DNA of 64,000 nt from Pollenia angustigena (taxonomy: Eukaryota; Arthropoda; Insecta; Diptera; Polleniidae): positions 322,554,709 through 322,618,708 of the forward strand of contig OV884056.1 in assembly GCA_930367215.1 (NCBI GenBank), read 5' to 3'. The translations under genes were made by a program, and so were the position numbers. Of the stretch, positions 11,291 through 23,550 are shown piece by piece. Numbering within the stretch: the first letter of the stretch is position 1; the number at the start of each line of letters is the position of its first letter. The notes beneath the pieces are model-generated. The model was not told the origin of the DNA and searched no databases. It saw only the letters and a list, made by a program, of their open reading frames with translations.

Positions 11291-11479
11291 TTTTTTAATA
11301 ACATTGCAAAATAAAGTATAGTTAATACTCTTAGAGTTATCGAAAAAATCAGTTTTTTCGCTCTCCTGCAAAATTGTGATTTTGCTGATAACACTATTTG
11401 AAAAATAAGCATCGATATATTTTGTATATGAGATGAAACAAATAATTAAAAACACAAAAAATACTACAAAATATTGAAA

Positions 11480-11635
11480 ATTTTCTTCTATCGGTTAATC
11501 GGTTAATCGACTGAAATTAACCGGTTTAATCGTTAATCGAAAAAAGCCAATTTGAAATTAACCGATCAGTTAATAGGGTAGTAATTAATCGGTTAACCGA
11601 TTGACGGTTAACCGAATGAATACCCTAATACATAC
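11480..11635. repeat. Cluster of TTAACCGATTAA-type inverted words
   Basis: Many direct and inverted copies of 'cggttaatcg' occur within 150 bp, ending in 'gaatgaataccctaat'. This is the pattern of a subterminal repeat array of a hAT-like element whose other end is not visible. Confidence 0.4.
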
Positions 11636-11679
11636 GTCTCATACGTTTAATAAAGTGATAAAAACAACTAACTTTATAC

Positions 11680-12148
11680 CATGTTCACACGGACAGCAAT
11701 ATTCGTGTTTCGCTCTCTTATTCCTGTTTCGCGCCCCAAACATGATTGAAACGACTTGTTTCCCCATACAAAATTTTGTGAGCGAAACAGGTCGTTTCAT
11801 TTTGAAACAGGCTGCGAAACAGGAAAAATGTACTATCATCTCCAATTTTGATAACATTTATCGTTAGTTTAAATGAACTAGCTCTCAAAAAAAAGCAAAA
11901 CAAAGAAAAAAAAAACAAAATAAAAATTGATGTCTAATAAAATAAAGTGATAATTATAACATAATAATATCAATAAAAGTGTTAAATGATATATGTTTAA
12001 GTTTTATTTACTTTTTTATCTATTTAAAAAAAATCACACTAACAACACAAAAAAAAAAAATGTCAAAATGAAACAGGAATGAATCGTATGAACAGCATGT
12101 TTGGCAAACTAGTTTCAACGAGCGAAACGAGTGGTCGTATGAACATAG
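11680..12148. mobile_element. Foldback-like element with CATGTTCACACGG ends
   Basis: Left end CATGTTCACACGGAC and right end GTCGTATGAACATAG are imperfect inverted repeats. Interior words 'cctgtttcg', 'gcgaaacag' and 'gaaacgact' recur on both strands. A partial inverted copy sits at 42290-42525. No coding capacity. Confidence 0.65.
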
Positions 12149-12399
12149 CATTAGCCTGATTAAAAACTAGGTAAAAGTTTCTATTAGTTAATTAAGAGCA
12201 AAATTAAAAAACTAACCAAAACTCTTGTGTACATGTGATTTTGCCTCTCTTTCTAACTAATGAATTTCACTTGACTACGGAACATACATATATGTATATG
12301 CACTGCTTACTCTGCTGCTTTTAATTAGTCAATGATAGCCTAAATAATGGTTAACGATAACTAGTTATTCATAACGTAAATATTGGTTATCACTAACTA

Positions 12400-12831
12400 C
12401 CCTGCAGGAAATGTCACACAGGCACCAGTACTAGTGACTTATATACCCCAGGCAATGTTATTTGCAACAGACATTTAACATGTGCGTGTCATTGGAAATC
12501 TACTACTGACGTTGGTTCTACTGACTAGGTACTGACTAGGTAGTTCCTTTGGGAACATATGTAGACATTGGAACCACAGAATCGCTAGAACATTTTAGTA
12601 AAGGTAGTCTACACTTTTTGTAAGAATACGAAATCATAACAATCTTTTTTATTATTTCTTAAAATTTTATATGAATTGTATTTCTCAGTTGTTATTGGTA
12701 AAATCTTTTTCGTATTAAAGCTAAATATAGTGGCAAATGTAATGTAGTGTAGACACTATGTTGACAATGTCACCAACATAGTCGACAAAACTGGTGACAT
12801 GGAGACACTTGCAGCCAGTTTTCCTTCAGGG
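12400..12831. mobile_element. 'CCCTGCAGGAAA' MITE, complete copy with TA flanks
   Basis: Termini CCCTGCAGGAAA and TTTTCCTTCAGGG are flanked by TA (12398-12399, 12832-12833). It shares with 50731-51151 the blocks 'acattggaaccaca', 'aggtagttc'/'aggtggttc', 'ttgacaatgtca' and 'gtcgacaaaactggtgacat', then 'ggagacacttgc'. Subterminal GTCACC/GGTGAC words are repeated on both strands. Confidence 0.85.
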
Positions 12832-12877
12832 TACTTATTCATAACGTTAGTATTGGTTAGTTTTAATTTAAATTTAT

Positions 12878-13462
12878 TGGGCGATTCTATTCTGACGGGT
12901 GCAACATTTAAACGCTTTAAACGTCTTTTACTAATAGAAAGAAACACATTTGCAATTAAATTATTTCTAGAAGGGGTAACATTTTTTTATATACTATTGT
13001 TATCAATTTACAAGAATTTATATGAAACGATCAAATAGCTACGAGAGCTTTAAAGTGCATGACGGGTGCAACCAAATTGGCCAACTTTCATAAGATCATA
13101 CCGCAAAAACACAAAGCTCTGTTAATTTTTAAACTTTTATTGTATTATTCTTTTTTATTGTGAAAGATAAGATATCAGACGATGATCATCAAATCAAATA
13201 TCGTAGAGAAACATAATCCAATAATAAGTAATTTGCTCTTTAAGCCATGACGGGTGCAACATGCAATGAATTTTCTGTTTGCGCCAAATCTATGAATCTT
13301 AATGCTTTGAAGTGCACAACAAATTTATATTTAAGCTTACGTCTAAAAAAAGTATATTATTATAAAATATAGATATTTTACTTTAAATTGGCATCAAAAA
13401 AGTATCAAATAGTGTGATTTGAAAATTTATGTTAAAAGTTGTCTAGAATAGAATCGCTCTCG
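12878..13462. mobile_element. Possible MITE bounded by GCGATTCTATTCT
   Basis: GCGATTCTATTCT at 12882 and its complement AGAATAGAATCGC at 13447 bound a 580-bp stretch. 'gacgggtgcaac' occurs three times inside (12893, 13059, 13247). No target duplication was confirmed. Confidence 0.35.
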
Positions 13463-13502
13463 TCCAAAAAATCAAACATAAACTTGAAAAGTCATCAGGA
13501 TT

Positions 13503-13740
13503 TTAAATGATATTAATTGTTCCTTTATTACCACCACCAAATCTTAAGCGATTATCCTGGCCAAGGCCACCACCCGAATGGCCGCTAGCTGTTGAAACAA
13601 CTCCACTATCAAAACGACCGCATCGCACATGACCTCCGTTGTTTCCTGAGAATCCACCACCACATCCTATGAAGCCGCCATCAGCTCGCCCTCCTTTACC
13701 ACTAGCAATCTGATTACCGCTTTTTGGCGGTGCCTTTTTT
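13503..13740 (-). CDS. Glycine-rich open frame behind a possible splice acceptor (exon or relic)
   Basis: Reading the minus strand from a plausible acceptor (CAAATTTGTAG, ending 13741) there are 78 codons with no stop until TAA at 13505-13503. The peptide starts KKAPPKSGNQIASGKGG, then is dominated by glycine with arginine, phenylalanine and asparagine (GGFIGCGGGFSGNNGG, later SGGGLGQ and RFGGGN). Composition resembles RGG/glycine-rich tails of RNA-binding proteins, but odd residues where arginine would be expected (GCGGG, HVRCGRF) suggest decay. Base composition is strikingly more GC-rich than flanks. There is no ATG, and no adjoining RRM exon was found. It could be the 3' exon of a nested gene, a processed pseudogene fragment, or captured sequence. 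Confidence 0.4.
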
Positions 13741-13742
13741 CT

Positions 13743-14999
13743 ACAAATTTGTTTATATCACTACCTTAGTTACAAATTATATAAACAATTTAATTGATTA
13801 TTTTTTAATGCCAATGGCAAATATTAAATTTAATAAATTCACAAATGTTTACACGCGTGTAATTTGCGAAATGTTAGTTGTTTCATTCTAACATATACAT
13901 ACATATGTTATGGTGTTTCTTTATGTAAAATTTGATCGACTTGCTGTTGTAGCAGTTGTAGAAAAAACGCATTTTAAATAAACACATTTAAAGTTTTTTT
14001 AATCAAATTTGAAATAACATTATTTATTTCACTAAATAGATTAAACGAAGTTTTCATAATCCATGAACTCCAACAAAAAAGAATTGATATATAAAAAAAC
14101 CCTGCATATTTCTTTTGAAGTACTGTGTTAATTGAAGGTGTTAAGATTAATTACACTGTCTCAAACTCGACACTCTTTTTTATTTTAACAAGCTGGGCTT
14201 CCTACCATCGAGTCAATTTGAGTACGCTGAATTCAATGCTACTAGTAATTTTTCGAGGTTAGCGCTTTGACAAAATTCACCATGGTCAACATTAGCAATT
14301 TTGTTTTCGAATTTATCAAAAGTATGGTCAACATAAACTATACATATTATGGCTATTTATTTCAGAAATTTTTTCAATGTAATTTTTTAATTGTAGTTAT
14401 TTTATTTCGTTACAAATCAAGTTTCATTATTGCGTTTTTATACTCCTATTATGTGATGTGTAACTGATCCAAGTTTTATAACTCATCCCTTTAATTGACA
14501 GTGAAGTAAAAAATTAAATTGCTTGAATTTATGCTTCCAGCCTGCGGTGACCATCATTAGCATTCTTTCGGGCTTATTGTTTTGAATTACTGAGTAAATT
14601 TTACGAATTTAAATCAATTATAAAAAAAAAGTAAAGTAAAGCAAGCCGAACAACTGACTGAAAAGCATTCACCGACTGCAAAGAATTAAATAACCATAAT
14701 TTTGTTCATTTTAAACATATTTTTTAAAAAATTGAACATACAATGGTTTTAATGGTAAAATATAAACGAAATTTCTATAGTCGTGATAAAAGAAACGTTA
14801 AAAATAACGAAAGTTTGTTTGTTGCCATTGCGGGGATCATGGAATGGTTTTTTTTAACCATACTTCAACCAGGTTTTTTCTGCATTTGGATTTAACTTTC
14901 TTTAATATTCCTAATTCGCTGTAAATATGCAATTGCATGTTTTTCCTTGTGCGACCAATGAAGGCAAAAACAATATATTAATCCTATCAAAGTTATTTT
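13743..14999. other. AT-rich intron, nothing recognised
   Basis: No element boundaries or conserved frames found. A repeated phrase 'catggtcaacat' occurs at 14280 and 14322. Confidence 0.4.
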
Positions 15000-15190
15000 C
15001 GGGAATACAAAGTTTATTATTGAAACGATTTCCGTATGACGTGCTTAATTCCCAATTTTTCATATTTGATAAATATGTACACTGAAATTTATTGTTGAGG
15101 GAAAGCTAGCTTCTATGCGCATTTCACTGGTTGCTTAGGCCAGCTCATCAGGAAACCTTTTCCAAAGATTTTAGAAAAAACAAAAATATT
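15000..15190 (-). repeat. Dispersed repeat, inverted partner of 8950-9185
   Basis: Inverted copy sharing 'gtgcttaattcccaattttt', 'atttcactggttg' and 'tcatcaggaaac', then 'caaagattttagaa'. Divergence is moderate with several indels. Confidence 0.7.
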
Positions 15191-15639
15191 AAACAAATAA
15201 AACCCTAAAGCGAATAAGAATTATAAACACTCTAAGTCTTACTTGTAACAATATCAAAGCTTAAACAAAACATCAACAATAAACACTGAGTTTATCTTTT
15301 CTTTCATCCCCCTACAATTGGTTGGGTTCTTTTCGACTCGAATTGTAGTTGTAGGTGGGTTAAAAGAAAAAACAAAATTAAAAAACAAACTGATTCATTT
15401 TATTGTCTTTGAAAGAAAACAACAAAAAAACCAACTACACAAAACAAGAGGTAGGGACGACCTACGCGCGTTATCAAGATTGACCAACAAGGTTGAGATG
15501 TGCCGCTTTCAAATGAGACCAATACCAACACGCTCAGTGATGGTACACCAAAGATAGACGTATTTCAATCTTTAAAATGGCAAAACCCTTAGGTCCCTTT
15601 CTATTTTTCGCGTCACATATGGAAAAATTTAGGAAAGAG

Positions 15640-15809
15640 CTTTTAGTATGCCGATCAGCTCAGAAGCACTTTTTTAAGTGATCTAACCATGCCCATCCGT
15701 GCGTCTGGCTGGTTGATTGTCCATGTAAATCTTGTGTGCAAAGTACAAGTTGCAATTTTGTAGATAATTTGATAAAATTTGGTAAACAAGTTTAAATTGT
15801 ACTAAGGAG
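15640..15809 (+). mobile_element. HINE-like subfamily III, fragment interrupted by a hAT element
   Basis: Matches 51735-51865: 'gatctaaccatgcccatc', 'gtctggctgg', 'ttgtccatgt', 'ttgtgtgcaaagtac' and 'gataatttgataaaatttgg'. It is cut at 15809 and resumes at 17777 as 'ctaaggacaaagcctacat', the counterpart of 'acaaggaccaaggctattg' at 51859. The terminal hairpins are lost. Confidence 0.75.
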
Positions 15810-16396
15810 CAAGGTTGGATACCGAAACGAATTTCAATATCGGTATCTTTTTCTTCTATAACGGTACACATTTATCGGCATTACAATCAAATGAACCAAA
15901 CGAAATAAAAAAACAAAAAATGTAAAAAAGAAAAATATATTAATATATCTACATATACATTAATGTATATGTGTATGTATTTTATTATTCATATATGCAT
16001 GTATTTATTGTATTATATTTCATTTATTGATTTCAACTAAAAATATTATCATCACAATATCAATACAAACTTAAATCAAATACACCAAATACAATTGTCA
16101 AATGCTTGTTATGCTGGCAAATTCAATCGTGTACGTGTGCTGGATGTAATATTAGCCATTACATCTAAAATTTTTGATTTTCCATCCAGCATCGTCTGTG
16201 TCACACAAAGAAACTTATTTTCACTAACGAGTATTTTGATAAGTGCATTCTGCCGTTCTGGAAGCTGACCGAATGTTTTTATACTTGAACTTTTGTATTA
16301 CTAACTTTCAAACACCACACCTAAAAAATTCCTATAAACGTTGTTGTAGAACTTATGTTACTTTCTATGATTTTATCATAGTACTTTATTTTAGTA

Positions 16397-17159
16397 AGTC
16401 TGAGTTCATACGGCTCATGTCTTATTGACAAGATTCTTTCTTTTTCTTCTTTGAACATGAATTGGCTTTCAAATGATTCATGACATGTTGACGACATGTT
16501 TTTTATTTTTTATAGTCCTGCGTTTGCATGTGTGCTTTTTTGATATTGAAAACAATAACAAAATTAAACAACTAAAGGTAGAAGTACATAACACGCGTTA
16601 GTGCGCGCGCGCTCTGTCGTCTTCTGTCAAAAAAAGTTAAAGTAGTGTAATTTCATAGAACAAGCTACATGCAAAATATTTTGACGCGTTTGCGCCGGAA
16701 AGTTGGTTAACTTTGAACTTTTTAACGCGTTGTGTATTTTTGACAAGTAATCAGCTGACAATAAAGATAATATTTTAACAAATTTGTGAATCATGAAAGA
16801 AAAACTTATTGAAGAGCTTAAAAAACATACAATATTTATACAAAAAGAATAAATTCAATAAAATAACAACATCTTGATATACTTTCGAACCCGTTTTTAA
16901 GCACAAATAAGTAAACAAATAAAAAACAGCTGACAGGAATGACTTTTGTAACGCGTGTTGTGTGTTTTTTACGCGCTAAAGTTTTTAATCACACGATACT
17001 CGTCGACGAACTTACGCGTTTTATGTACTTCCACCTTAATGAAAAAGCAAAACGTAAAGACAGTACATGCATCTGTGTACTCGTTTCTTTTTCCCTCGTC
17101 CCTCTCGCCACTAAAGTAGCAATCATGTCAATAAGACATGAGCCGTGTGAACACAGACT
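16397..17159. mobile_element. Foldback element with about 39-bp inverted ends
   Basis: AGTCTGAGTTCATACGGCTC... at 16397 pairs with ...GAGCCGTGTGAACACAGACT ending 17159. Inside both arms is 'catgtcttattgaca' or its complement. It lies within the hAT element and contains another inverted-repeat element. Confidence 0.8.
16575..17037. mobile_element. Nested MITE with AAGGTAGAAGTACATAA ends
   Basis: AAGGTAGAAGTACATAACAC (16575) and its complement ending CTTCCACCTT (17037) form terminal inverted repeats followed by ACGCGTTA/TTACGCGT. Several further ACGCGT words lie inside. Third layer of nesting. Confidence 0.7.
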
Positions 17160-17162
17160 AAA

Positions 17163-17500
17163 GGGTTGATTACACTATTATACTGATACATGTCAAAAGC
17201 TCAAGTAATATGACAAAGTGTGAATGCAATGTATCACGAAAATGACAAGTATTAAGAAAAAAGTTTGACATACCATACGACTTCATCGTTTATTGAAAAA
17301 TTTCTAAACAATAATACTTTCCATTGGGTCAGGGTTGCATTTTATTTCATGTGTGAGTGTTTATACTTTGTGTGACGGTGTGAACACAAACTGTCATGTT
17401 ACATTAGATTTTTTGAATGACGCAACAAAACTCATTAGATTTCTATCTCACAAAGTATTATGGAATACGTAAGACTTGTGAGATAGTGTAATCTGGGCTT
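17163..17500. mobile_element. Small MITE with GATTACACTAT ends
   Basis: 'gggttgattacactat' near 17163 pairs with 'atagtgtaatctgggctt' near 17483-17500. 'acatgtcaaa' and 'tttgacat' words recur inside. Boundaries approximate. Confidence 0.5.
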
Positions 17501-17849
17501 AAGTAACAAAACAATAACAGTGTTGCAACCATAGAGCGGCAATTTAACAAAAGTATTTTTCATTAGCACATGTGTTAAAACTTTTAATTTTTTTTATTTA
17601 TTTTAAAAACTTTATCATATTTAAATACCGAAACGATTGTGCCGCTATAATAACGGTATTAAGAAAACGGTATACGTATACCGGTATGTTATGCAAAACG
17701 CTGATTTAGGTATCGGTATACCGTTATTCAATTTAAGCGGTATTAATATCGGTATCGGTATAGGTTGCCAACCTTGCTAAGGACAAAGCCTACATATCGA
17801 CCTCTTTGCAAGAAATTATCGTATGTTACAAAAACCAAATTTTACAGGA

Positions 17850-19371
17850 CAGCCATTTTTCTACTTTTCTCTGCATTCGTTTGCAATATCAAAATGAAAA
17901 TATACATTTAATTTTTGGAGCAACGAAGTGGAATTCGCCTACAATATTTTGTCAGGTGACGTCTCTTTGAATGTAGAACAAGATCGCATCAAAAACTCAA
18001 TTTCAAAAAAAAATTGGCACAAACGATAATTTCAGGGGTCGATATGTAAATACTGTGGTGCATGGGCTTTAGCGATTATAATTTTTGACTTGTTTTTTTT
18101 TTCAAATGCAAATATTACAAACACAGTTCTGCGGTAAAAATCATTTAAATTATTTCATATTAAAGTGGTAGGTGTTGGTCTATAATCTACAAATATAAAA
18201 CACGTGACATTTGCGAGATAATGGTACATTTTTGTTTTTCAACGCATATCTCTCTATCAAATGTGACGTGTTATGTATTACATCAATATCGTCTTCCGTT
18301 GCTTTAACGACAATTACCCAAAATAGTTTTCAAGTTTTAACTGTATGTTTTAGAGTTGGGCTTAATCGTTCCTTTTGTGAAATCGTTTCGACCGATCCGA
18401 AAGATTAAAGGAACCAGACCCTTTCCTGATTTTTACATTGAACAGTGAATGAACGAGGAACAAGAAAACTTCTCCGTCGTTACAACTAAAGGGAATTGTT
18501 ATGTGTTTTTTTTTAAATATTTGTAAAAAAAATAATAACTTTTTCAATAAATTTCAAATGTTTTAAAATTTTTTAAATTTGAATCTATTTTAATCTACGA
18601 TTACCTGCATGTTTCTGATGGTGAACGGGTGATATTTTGCTAAAATATATTGTTTTGGTTTTCATTTGTAATTGATTCAATTACAAAATTTTTTAAACAT
18701 ACATATATCACCACACACAAAATACAAAAAATTTGGAACCCTTAATTGGAGGGTTCAAAGCTGAACCGAATCAAGTCATAAAATAAAATGCAGATTTGTA
18801 TTTCAAAACTGGTGTGAAATTCTTCGCAAAGTTTAACTCTATCGAGTTCTGTAACGGACTAAATCAAAAAGTTTTTCGTTCCAAAAGTAACGGTTATAAG
18901 CCCATGTCAATGGCTCCAGAAATTAATGGAAATTCACTTACTCAAACTCAAAATATTATCGAATTTTCATTTTTGACTTGGTTCGCATCAGCTCTGAGCC
19001 CTCCAATTAATACACAAAAAAATAAACCTTTTTCTAAATGTAGAGAAATAAGTGAAGGAAACACTTGTGATGATCCAACGGATTGCAGTTGGGGAACGAG
19101 AAACAATAAAAAATGAACTATTGAAAAAGTCCGCACCGTTCCTATAAGGGAATCATTCAATGGAATTAGGTTGAGGATATTCAATGCGCATTAAATACTT
19201 TTTTTGAGCATATTTTCTGTCTGCCTGTTTATTTCAAACATCTTTTATATTTAAACACTTCTTAAATTCTTGGAATCGCTTCTTTTGTTCATTCTATTTT
19301 GCACTTAAAATCTTAAAGGTTCACTTTGAGGCATGGAGAATATTCTTGATTCGGCTTGCCCAGTGTGACCA
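17850..19371. other. Intron with weak inverted repeats only
   Basis: 'cccttaattggagggttcaa' at 18739 has an inverted partner 'gccctccaattaat' near 18996, possibly the remains of a MITE. The minus/plus frames overlapping this interval have no family resemblance. Confidence 0.35.
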
Positions 19372-19511
19372 GGGCCCTGTTTCTCAAAACTACAAATTAC
19401 AAATCTACAAATAAAACACATTTGAAACAAAAACAAAAAATTGTAAAATTGTTGCTTTTTAACGTATTTTACTTGTAGATTTGTAACTTGTACTTTTGAG
19501 AAACAGGACCC
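19372..19511. mobile_element. 140-bp foldback MITE (GGGCCCTGTTTCTCAAAA)
   Basis: Left arm GGGCCCTGTTTCTCAAAACT... and right arm ...AGTACTTTTGAGAAACAGGACCC style complement pair over about 45 bp with four or so mismatches, leaving a loop of about 50 bp. Almost the whole element is palindromic. Confidence 0.85.
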
Positions 19512-21305
19512 AGATTTCAAAAACTTATGCATACAACTAAATTGGTCGTAAAAAATTAATATGCTCGATTAAAAACTACGTTTTTTTAGATTCTCGTCTA
19601 GAACAATATATTTTATTTTGTTTTTTTTTCTCTGTTGTACATTTAAGCTTAGAAGAATATTAGCAGCAGAGTACCGAAACCTTAAATTATCGTTCATGCT
19701 TGAGTCAGTATGCACGTTTCAAAATTCTGCTGCTTATTTTTTGTTCATGAATAAAAAAAAATAAAATATCAGAGCCCGAAAATGTACGTTATATACTGTA
19801 CTTTAGTGTTCTGCACGGTAAAAAGATGACAAACACAAACGCTAATAGCATTTGTGTAGAAAATACTACAAATAAAAAAACGTTTCTCTGTACACAATAA
19901 GAATACTGTATTAACCCAACTCAACATAAAGATGAGAATATTTCATTGAGTTCTGTTTTTAGTAAAAAACTATAAACTTTGTTATGTTCAAAATCCTCAA
20001 CAATATGAAATAACGTTCTTTAAAATTATGTATGAAAAACGATTAAAATTAAAGAAATTAAATCATCTCAAATATGAATGAACAAAAGCATTATGTGTTT
20101 TATTATTCATATTCATGAATGATAAAGAAATAACAAATTTTGTTTCTCATTCATGAGAAACAATGATTTGGCGTTTCAACTTTGTAACTTAGAAGGACAA
20201 AATTTGTTTATTTTTTTTTTTTTTTTCAATAAAGCGATGATATTAATACATATCAAGAATCATAAACTTGGATGGCAGATAACTTTGCCAAATACGTTTT
20301 TATTCTACATACAGAAAAAAAAAATTCCACAAATAAAAAATCGCACAATAAACAGACTTGACTGTACTTTTTTATGTATTACGACATCGGTGTGTATGTA
20401 TCAATGTATTATTATTTTTATTTGAATCTTATTCATGCATTAAATTGTAATAAATTTCATAATATTCTTTTAAATCATATTTTTAAAAAAATATGGTTTG
20501 TATGTATGTATGTTTCTAATAATTGGATGGGGATTATTTAAGCAATGAATAATGGTCAGTGGAAGTTGAATAAAAACAAAAACAACACAATTTATCATAA
20601 AACCAAGTATGTAGCACTCAAACGAAAGAACACAAACACACACACCTTTTAATTAGTACATACATATTGGCGTTTAGTACAAAAACAATGTTTGTTTTTG
20701 AACTAAATAGGAAGTTTGAGTTTCCATAATTATTTTATTGAAATAAATTTAATTAACAGAATTTAATGCCCGAACTTGAACCTTTATTACTCACGTGTGA
20801 AATTAATACACAAACAGGTATTAATCAATATAACAACAACAACAATAACAATAAAACTAAAGCCACTCAAATATTTAACTATTTTTAAAATTGTATAACT
20901 ACCTTACATATATATTTAACTTTTAAGAGTTTTTAATAGCATTTGTAGTTTGTTTTTGTATTTTAATATTCAAATTTATTGATTAAAAATTAAAAAAAAA
21001 AATAATTTTTACACAAAAAGAAACAATATGTACATCCTAAATGTTTAATTTGAAAAAAATATGTGGTCATTCTGGAAACCTTATATATTCATTTGTATCT
21101 ATCTTTATGAGAAAATGTCAGATTTTATAATTTAACGATTAAATTATAAATTCGATTGTCAAAACGGTGGCTGCGAAATTTATTTGATGAATTCTTTTGC
21201 GCGTGAGAATTTCCATAAAGAGATAATGAGGACTAGGATCAAAATGCTTTCAAAGACTTGAAATATGCCTTAAGCAAATTGTTGAAATACTAACAAAACT
21301 CTGAA
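19512..21305. other. AT-rich intron, nothing firm
   Basis: 'acacaaacgctaatag' with 'tttgtgtagaaaa' at 19834-19865 matches, inverted, the interior of the hAT element at 63224-63699, so a relic of that family may lie here. A (caa)n-like tract occurs at 20831-20850. Confidence 0.4.
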
Positions 21306-21309
21306 AGTA

Positions 21310-21420
21310 CCCTGCAGGAAACCTGGGATCAAGTACATATCTCCAGGTCACCACATTTGTCGATTATTTTGGTGACTTTTTGCGATAGTGTCTGTCAACA
21401 ATGCAACACTATTTTCTAGA
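21310..21420. mobile_element. 'CCCTGCAGGAAA' MITE, partial
   Basis: Starts CCCTGCAGGAAA preceded by TA at 21308-21309, followed by GTCACC...GGTGAC words and 'gtgtctgtcaaca', as in 12400-12831. The distal part is missing. Confidence 0.6.
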
Positions 21421-21424
21421 CGGG

Positions 21425-21630
21425 TACCAATTTGAGTTAGTTGGAGAAATTTTGGATCTTAGTATTCTATTTGAACCGGAGTTAGATTTTTGCAAACACA
21501 TTACAAAAACGATAAATAAAACTCGTGGTATACTTGCTAAAATTAAACGATAGCCGAAAGAGTTTAAAGATCCACAACTATACCGGTACTTTACCATTTG
21601 TTGTTGTTTGTTGAGTTCTGCACCGCTTTC
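21425..21630 (+). pseudogene. Non-LTR retrotransposon RT C-terminal fragment (dead)
   Basis: The plus frame from 21425 reads a block typical of the region after the YADD core of LINE reverse transcriptases: ILDLSILFEPELDFCKHI, then KTRGILAKIKR, a TAG stop, and PKEFKDPQLYRYF. It matches the family pattern 'dLGv.fd..L.F..Hi', then 'a...lg.i.R..keF.dp..l..ly'. After 21600 further stops follow. Too short to place in a clade; Jockey/I-type elements carry this arrangement. Clearly non-functional. Confidence 0.7.
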
Positions 21631-21633
21631 GTT

Positions 21634-22860
21634 GTACCTTCACCGAAGGTAAACAGGTATATATAACTTTGTAAATTCTACAATATTAATATTAATCTTA
21701 GACCCCCTAAAGTTTATATATTCTAGATCCTTATGAGAAGGAAAGTTCAAATCCGTTTGTCCGTCTGTCTGTTGAAATGGGTTTTCCGAAGCCCCCAGAT
21801 ATGATGGGGGCTTGGTTGGTATAAATTTATATCAGGTGCACTCATTATAAAATTCCAACAGATCGGTCAAAAAAGTTTCCAAATAAGGTACAAAAATTAA
21901 GGTTATCAATACACATCATCCCACAAAATGTGGGCGGAATTGTAGAAGTCGGGGTAGTAATTCTCCTACAGAAAACATCAAAAATTTTATAAAAACTTGA
22001 ATTTTAGCGCTGTCATATGACCTATGGATACGCTTTACATATCAAAATCTTTAGTGGAACATATTTTCTGAAGAACTCGGAAAAACCGGCTCAGATACAA
22101 AAAAGTTTTGACCAAAATATATATTTTTTTTAAATACCCATTTTCGGAAACGATAAATTTTTCCTTGTCCAAGTTTTATAACTAAAGTAAAAGGTAGATT
22201 TCTTCTTAAAGATGTCGGTACATATATAAATCTGTCAATGGCGGAGTTATGACCAAAATACTTAATTTAAATCCAAACTAAACTTGCTTAATATTAATTA
22301 AACTCTTAATAGATACGTTTAATAGCACGCAAACATATGCAAATAATTAAATAAAATTAAGCGATAAGTAGTATATCCTACTAGCATTTGTAAGATCGTT
22401 TTTTCAAAAATCATCGGTATGAGTTTTTTTTGTGTACTTTTGGTGATTAAAAACTGATTAATTACTTGCACGCTTAAAAATCGACACAAAAATGACATGC
22501 GCTTATGATTTAAAAGTGCTTCATTTAAAAATCAATAACAAAAACTGTTAAAAAAAAGAGTCGAAAATGTCTCTAAACTAATAAAAAAACGAATCATAAA
22601 TGACTCTTCAAGAAGAGTCGCAGGTAGGGTACCATTTTCTCCTGACAAAAGTATCATTTATGATCAGAAAATGAGCGCATATTCTGGTATTTTAATCGTG
22701 CTGCAGAGTCATATATATACATATGTAGAATGTGATTAAAAATTTCAAAAAATGCTAGCTGGTTATGTATATTTAGATATGTATATAAACTTCTGTTCTT
22801 TACCAAACATGGTGAAGGGTATATACGATTCTCCATAGCCGAATATAGCACTCTTACTTG
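21634..22860 (+). mobile_element. HINE/DINE-1-like element, subfamily I
   Basis: Degraded 5' end (TGTACCTTCACCGAAGGT...AGGTATATATAA) and 3' end GGTGAAGGGTATATACGATT, hairpin remnant CCATAGCCGAATATAG and ACTCTTACTTG at 22860. The body shares 'caatacacatcatcccacaa', 'aatgtgggcgg' and 'tatggatacg' phrases with 9821-10660. Confidence 0.85.
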
Positions 22861-23550
22861 TTTTTAATTAAATAAGTCGGAAATCCCGTATAAATTTGTT
22901 ATGCGTGCAAAATTAATTATTTGTCTTCTCACAGGTGCCAAGACAATATTTCAGCACATAAAGCCGAGAAATCGATTTCTTAGTGAGTAAAGCGCTAAGC
23001 AAAGGTGTAAGCTGATTTATTTTTAATTTAGTGGCGCGTGAAATTGATTAACAAATGAAAAGCGTGGAATGATGAAGGGAATAAGTCAATTCCCCATGAA
23101 AGTTGGCCAAAGTGGTGCTTCCGTAAAGATATACCGAAATACGATAACAAATTTCTTGAAACACACAGATAACTTTGGTATTAATAAACATTGTGGCCGG
23201 ATATGCGTCAGTAAGCAACCAATAGCCATATGAGTTGTTATGTAAATGGATCTTGATAGTTATGTGACTAAAAAACGTGCGCAACAAATAATAAGACAAG
23301 TTTTAGAACTTAAATATGAAAATTGTATGCCTAAGCCACGCCTTAAGCCACGTCATAAAAATACACGTAGTCCATGTCTGTAAGAATTTAAACCCATTGA
23401 TTTACTTAAATCAATAAAATAAAAAAAGCGTCTACACTTTTGACTGCCTTTGAGAAAAAACGAAACATTTTTTGTTGAAAGCTCTAAAAATATAATTAGT
23501 GAATAGAATGCATCCGTTTATAGTGAAAGTTCGAAGTTTTCATAAAATAA
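22861..23550. other. Intron, nothing recognised
   Basis: No boundaries or conserved frames seen. Confidence 0.4.

Larger units (their letters stand above)
15810..17776. mobile_element. hAT-type element (CAAGGTTGG ends) in a HINE copy
   Basis: Ends CAAGGTTGG / CCAACCTTG are flanked by CTAAGGAG (15802-15809) and CTAAGGAC (17777-17784), an 8-bp duplication with one difference. The interrupted HINE sequence continues on the other side and the uninterrupted paralogue at 51850-51870 represents the empty state. Subterminal 'ataccgaaacga' and repeated CGGTATACCG words occur at both ends. The interior (16397-17500) is filled by further nested inverted-repeat elements. No transposase seen. Confidence 0.8.

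Noticed and set aside
11601..11918. Overlapping frames on both strands near 11.6-11.9 kb
   Set aside because: They follow the repeated 'cctgtttcg'/'gcgaaacag' words of the foldback element and have no domain.
18796..19116. 106-codon plus-strand frame
   Set aside because: No recognisable family, normal A/T codon bias for non-coding sequence, and flanking inverted repeats suggest element debris.
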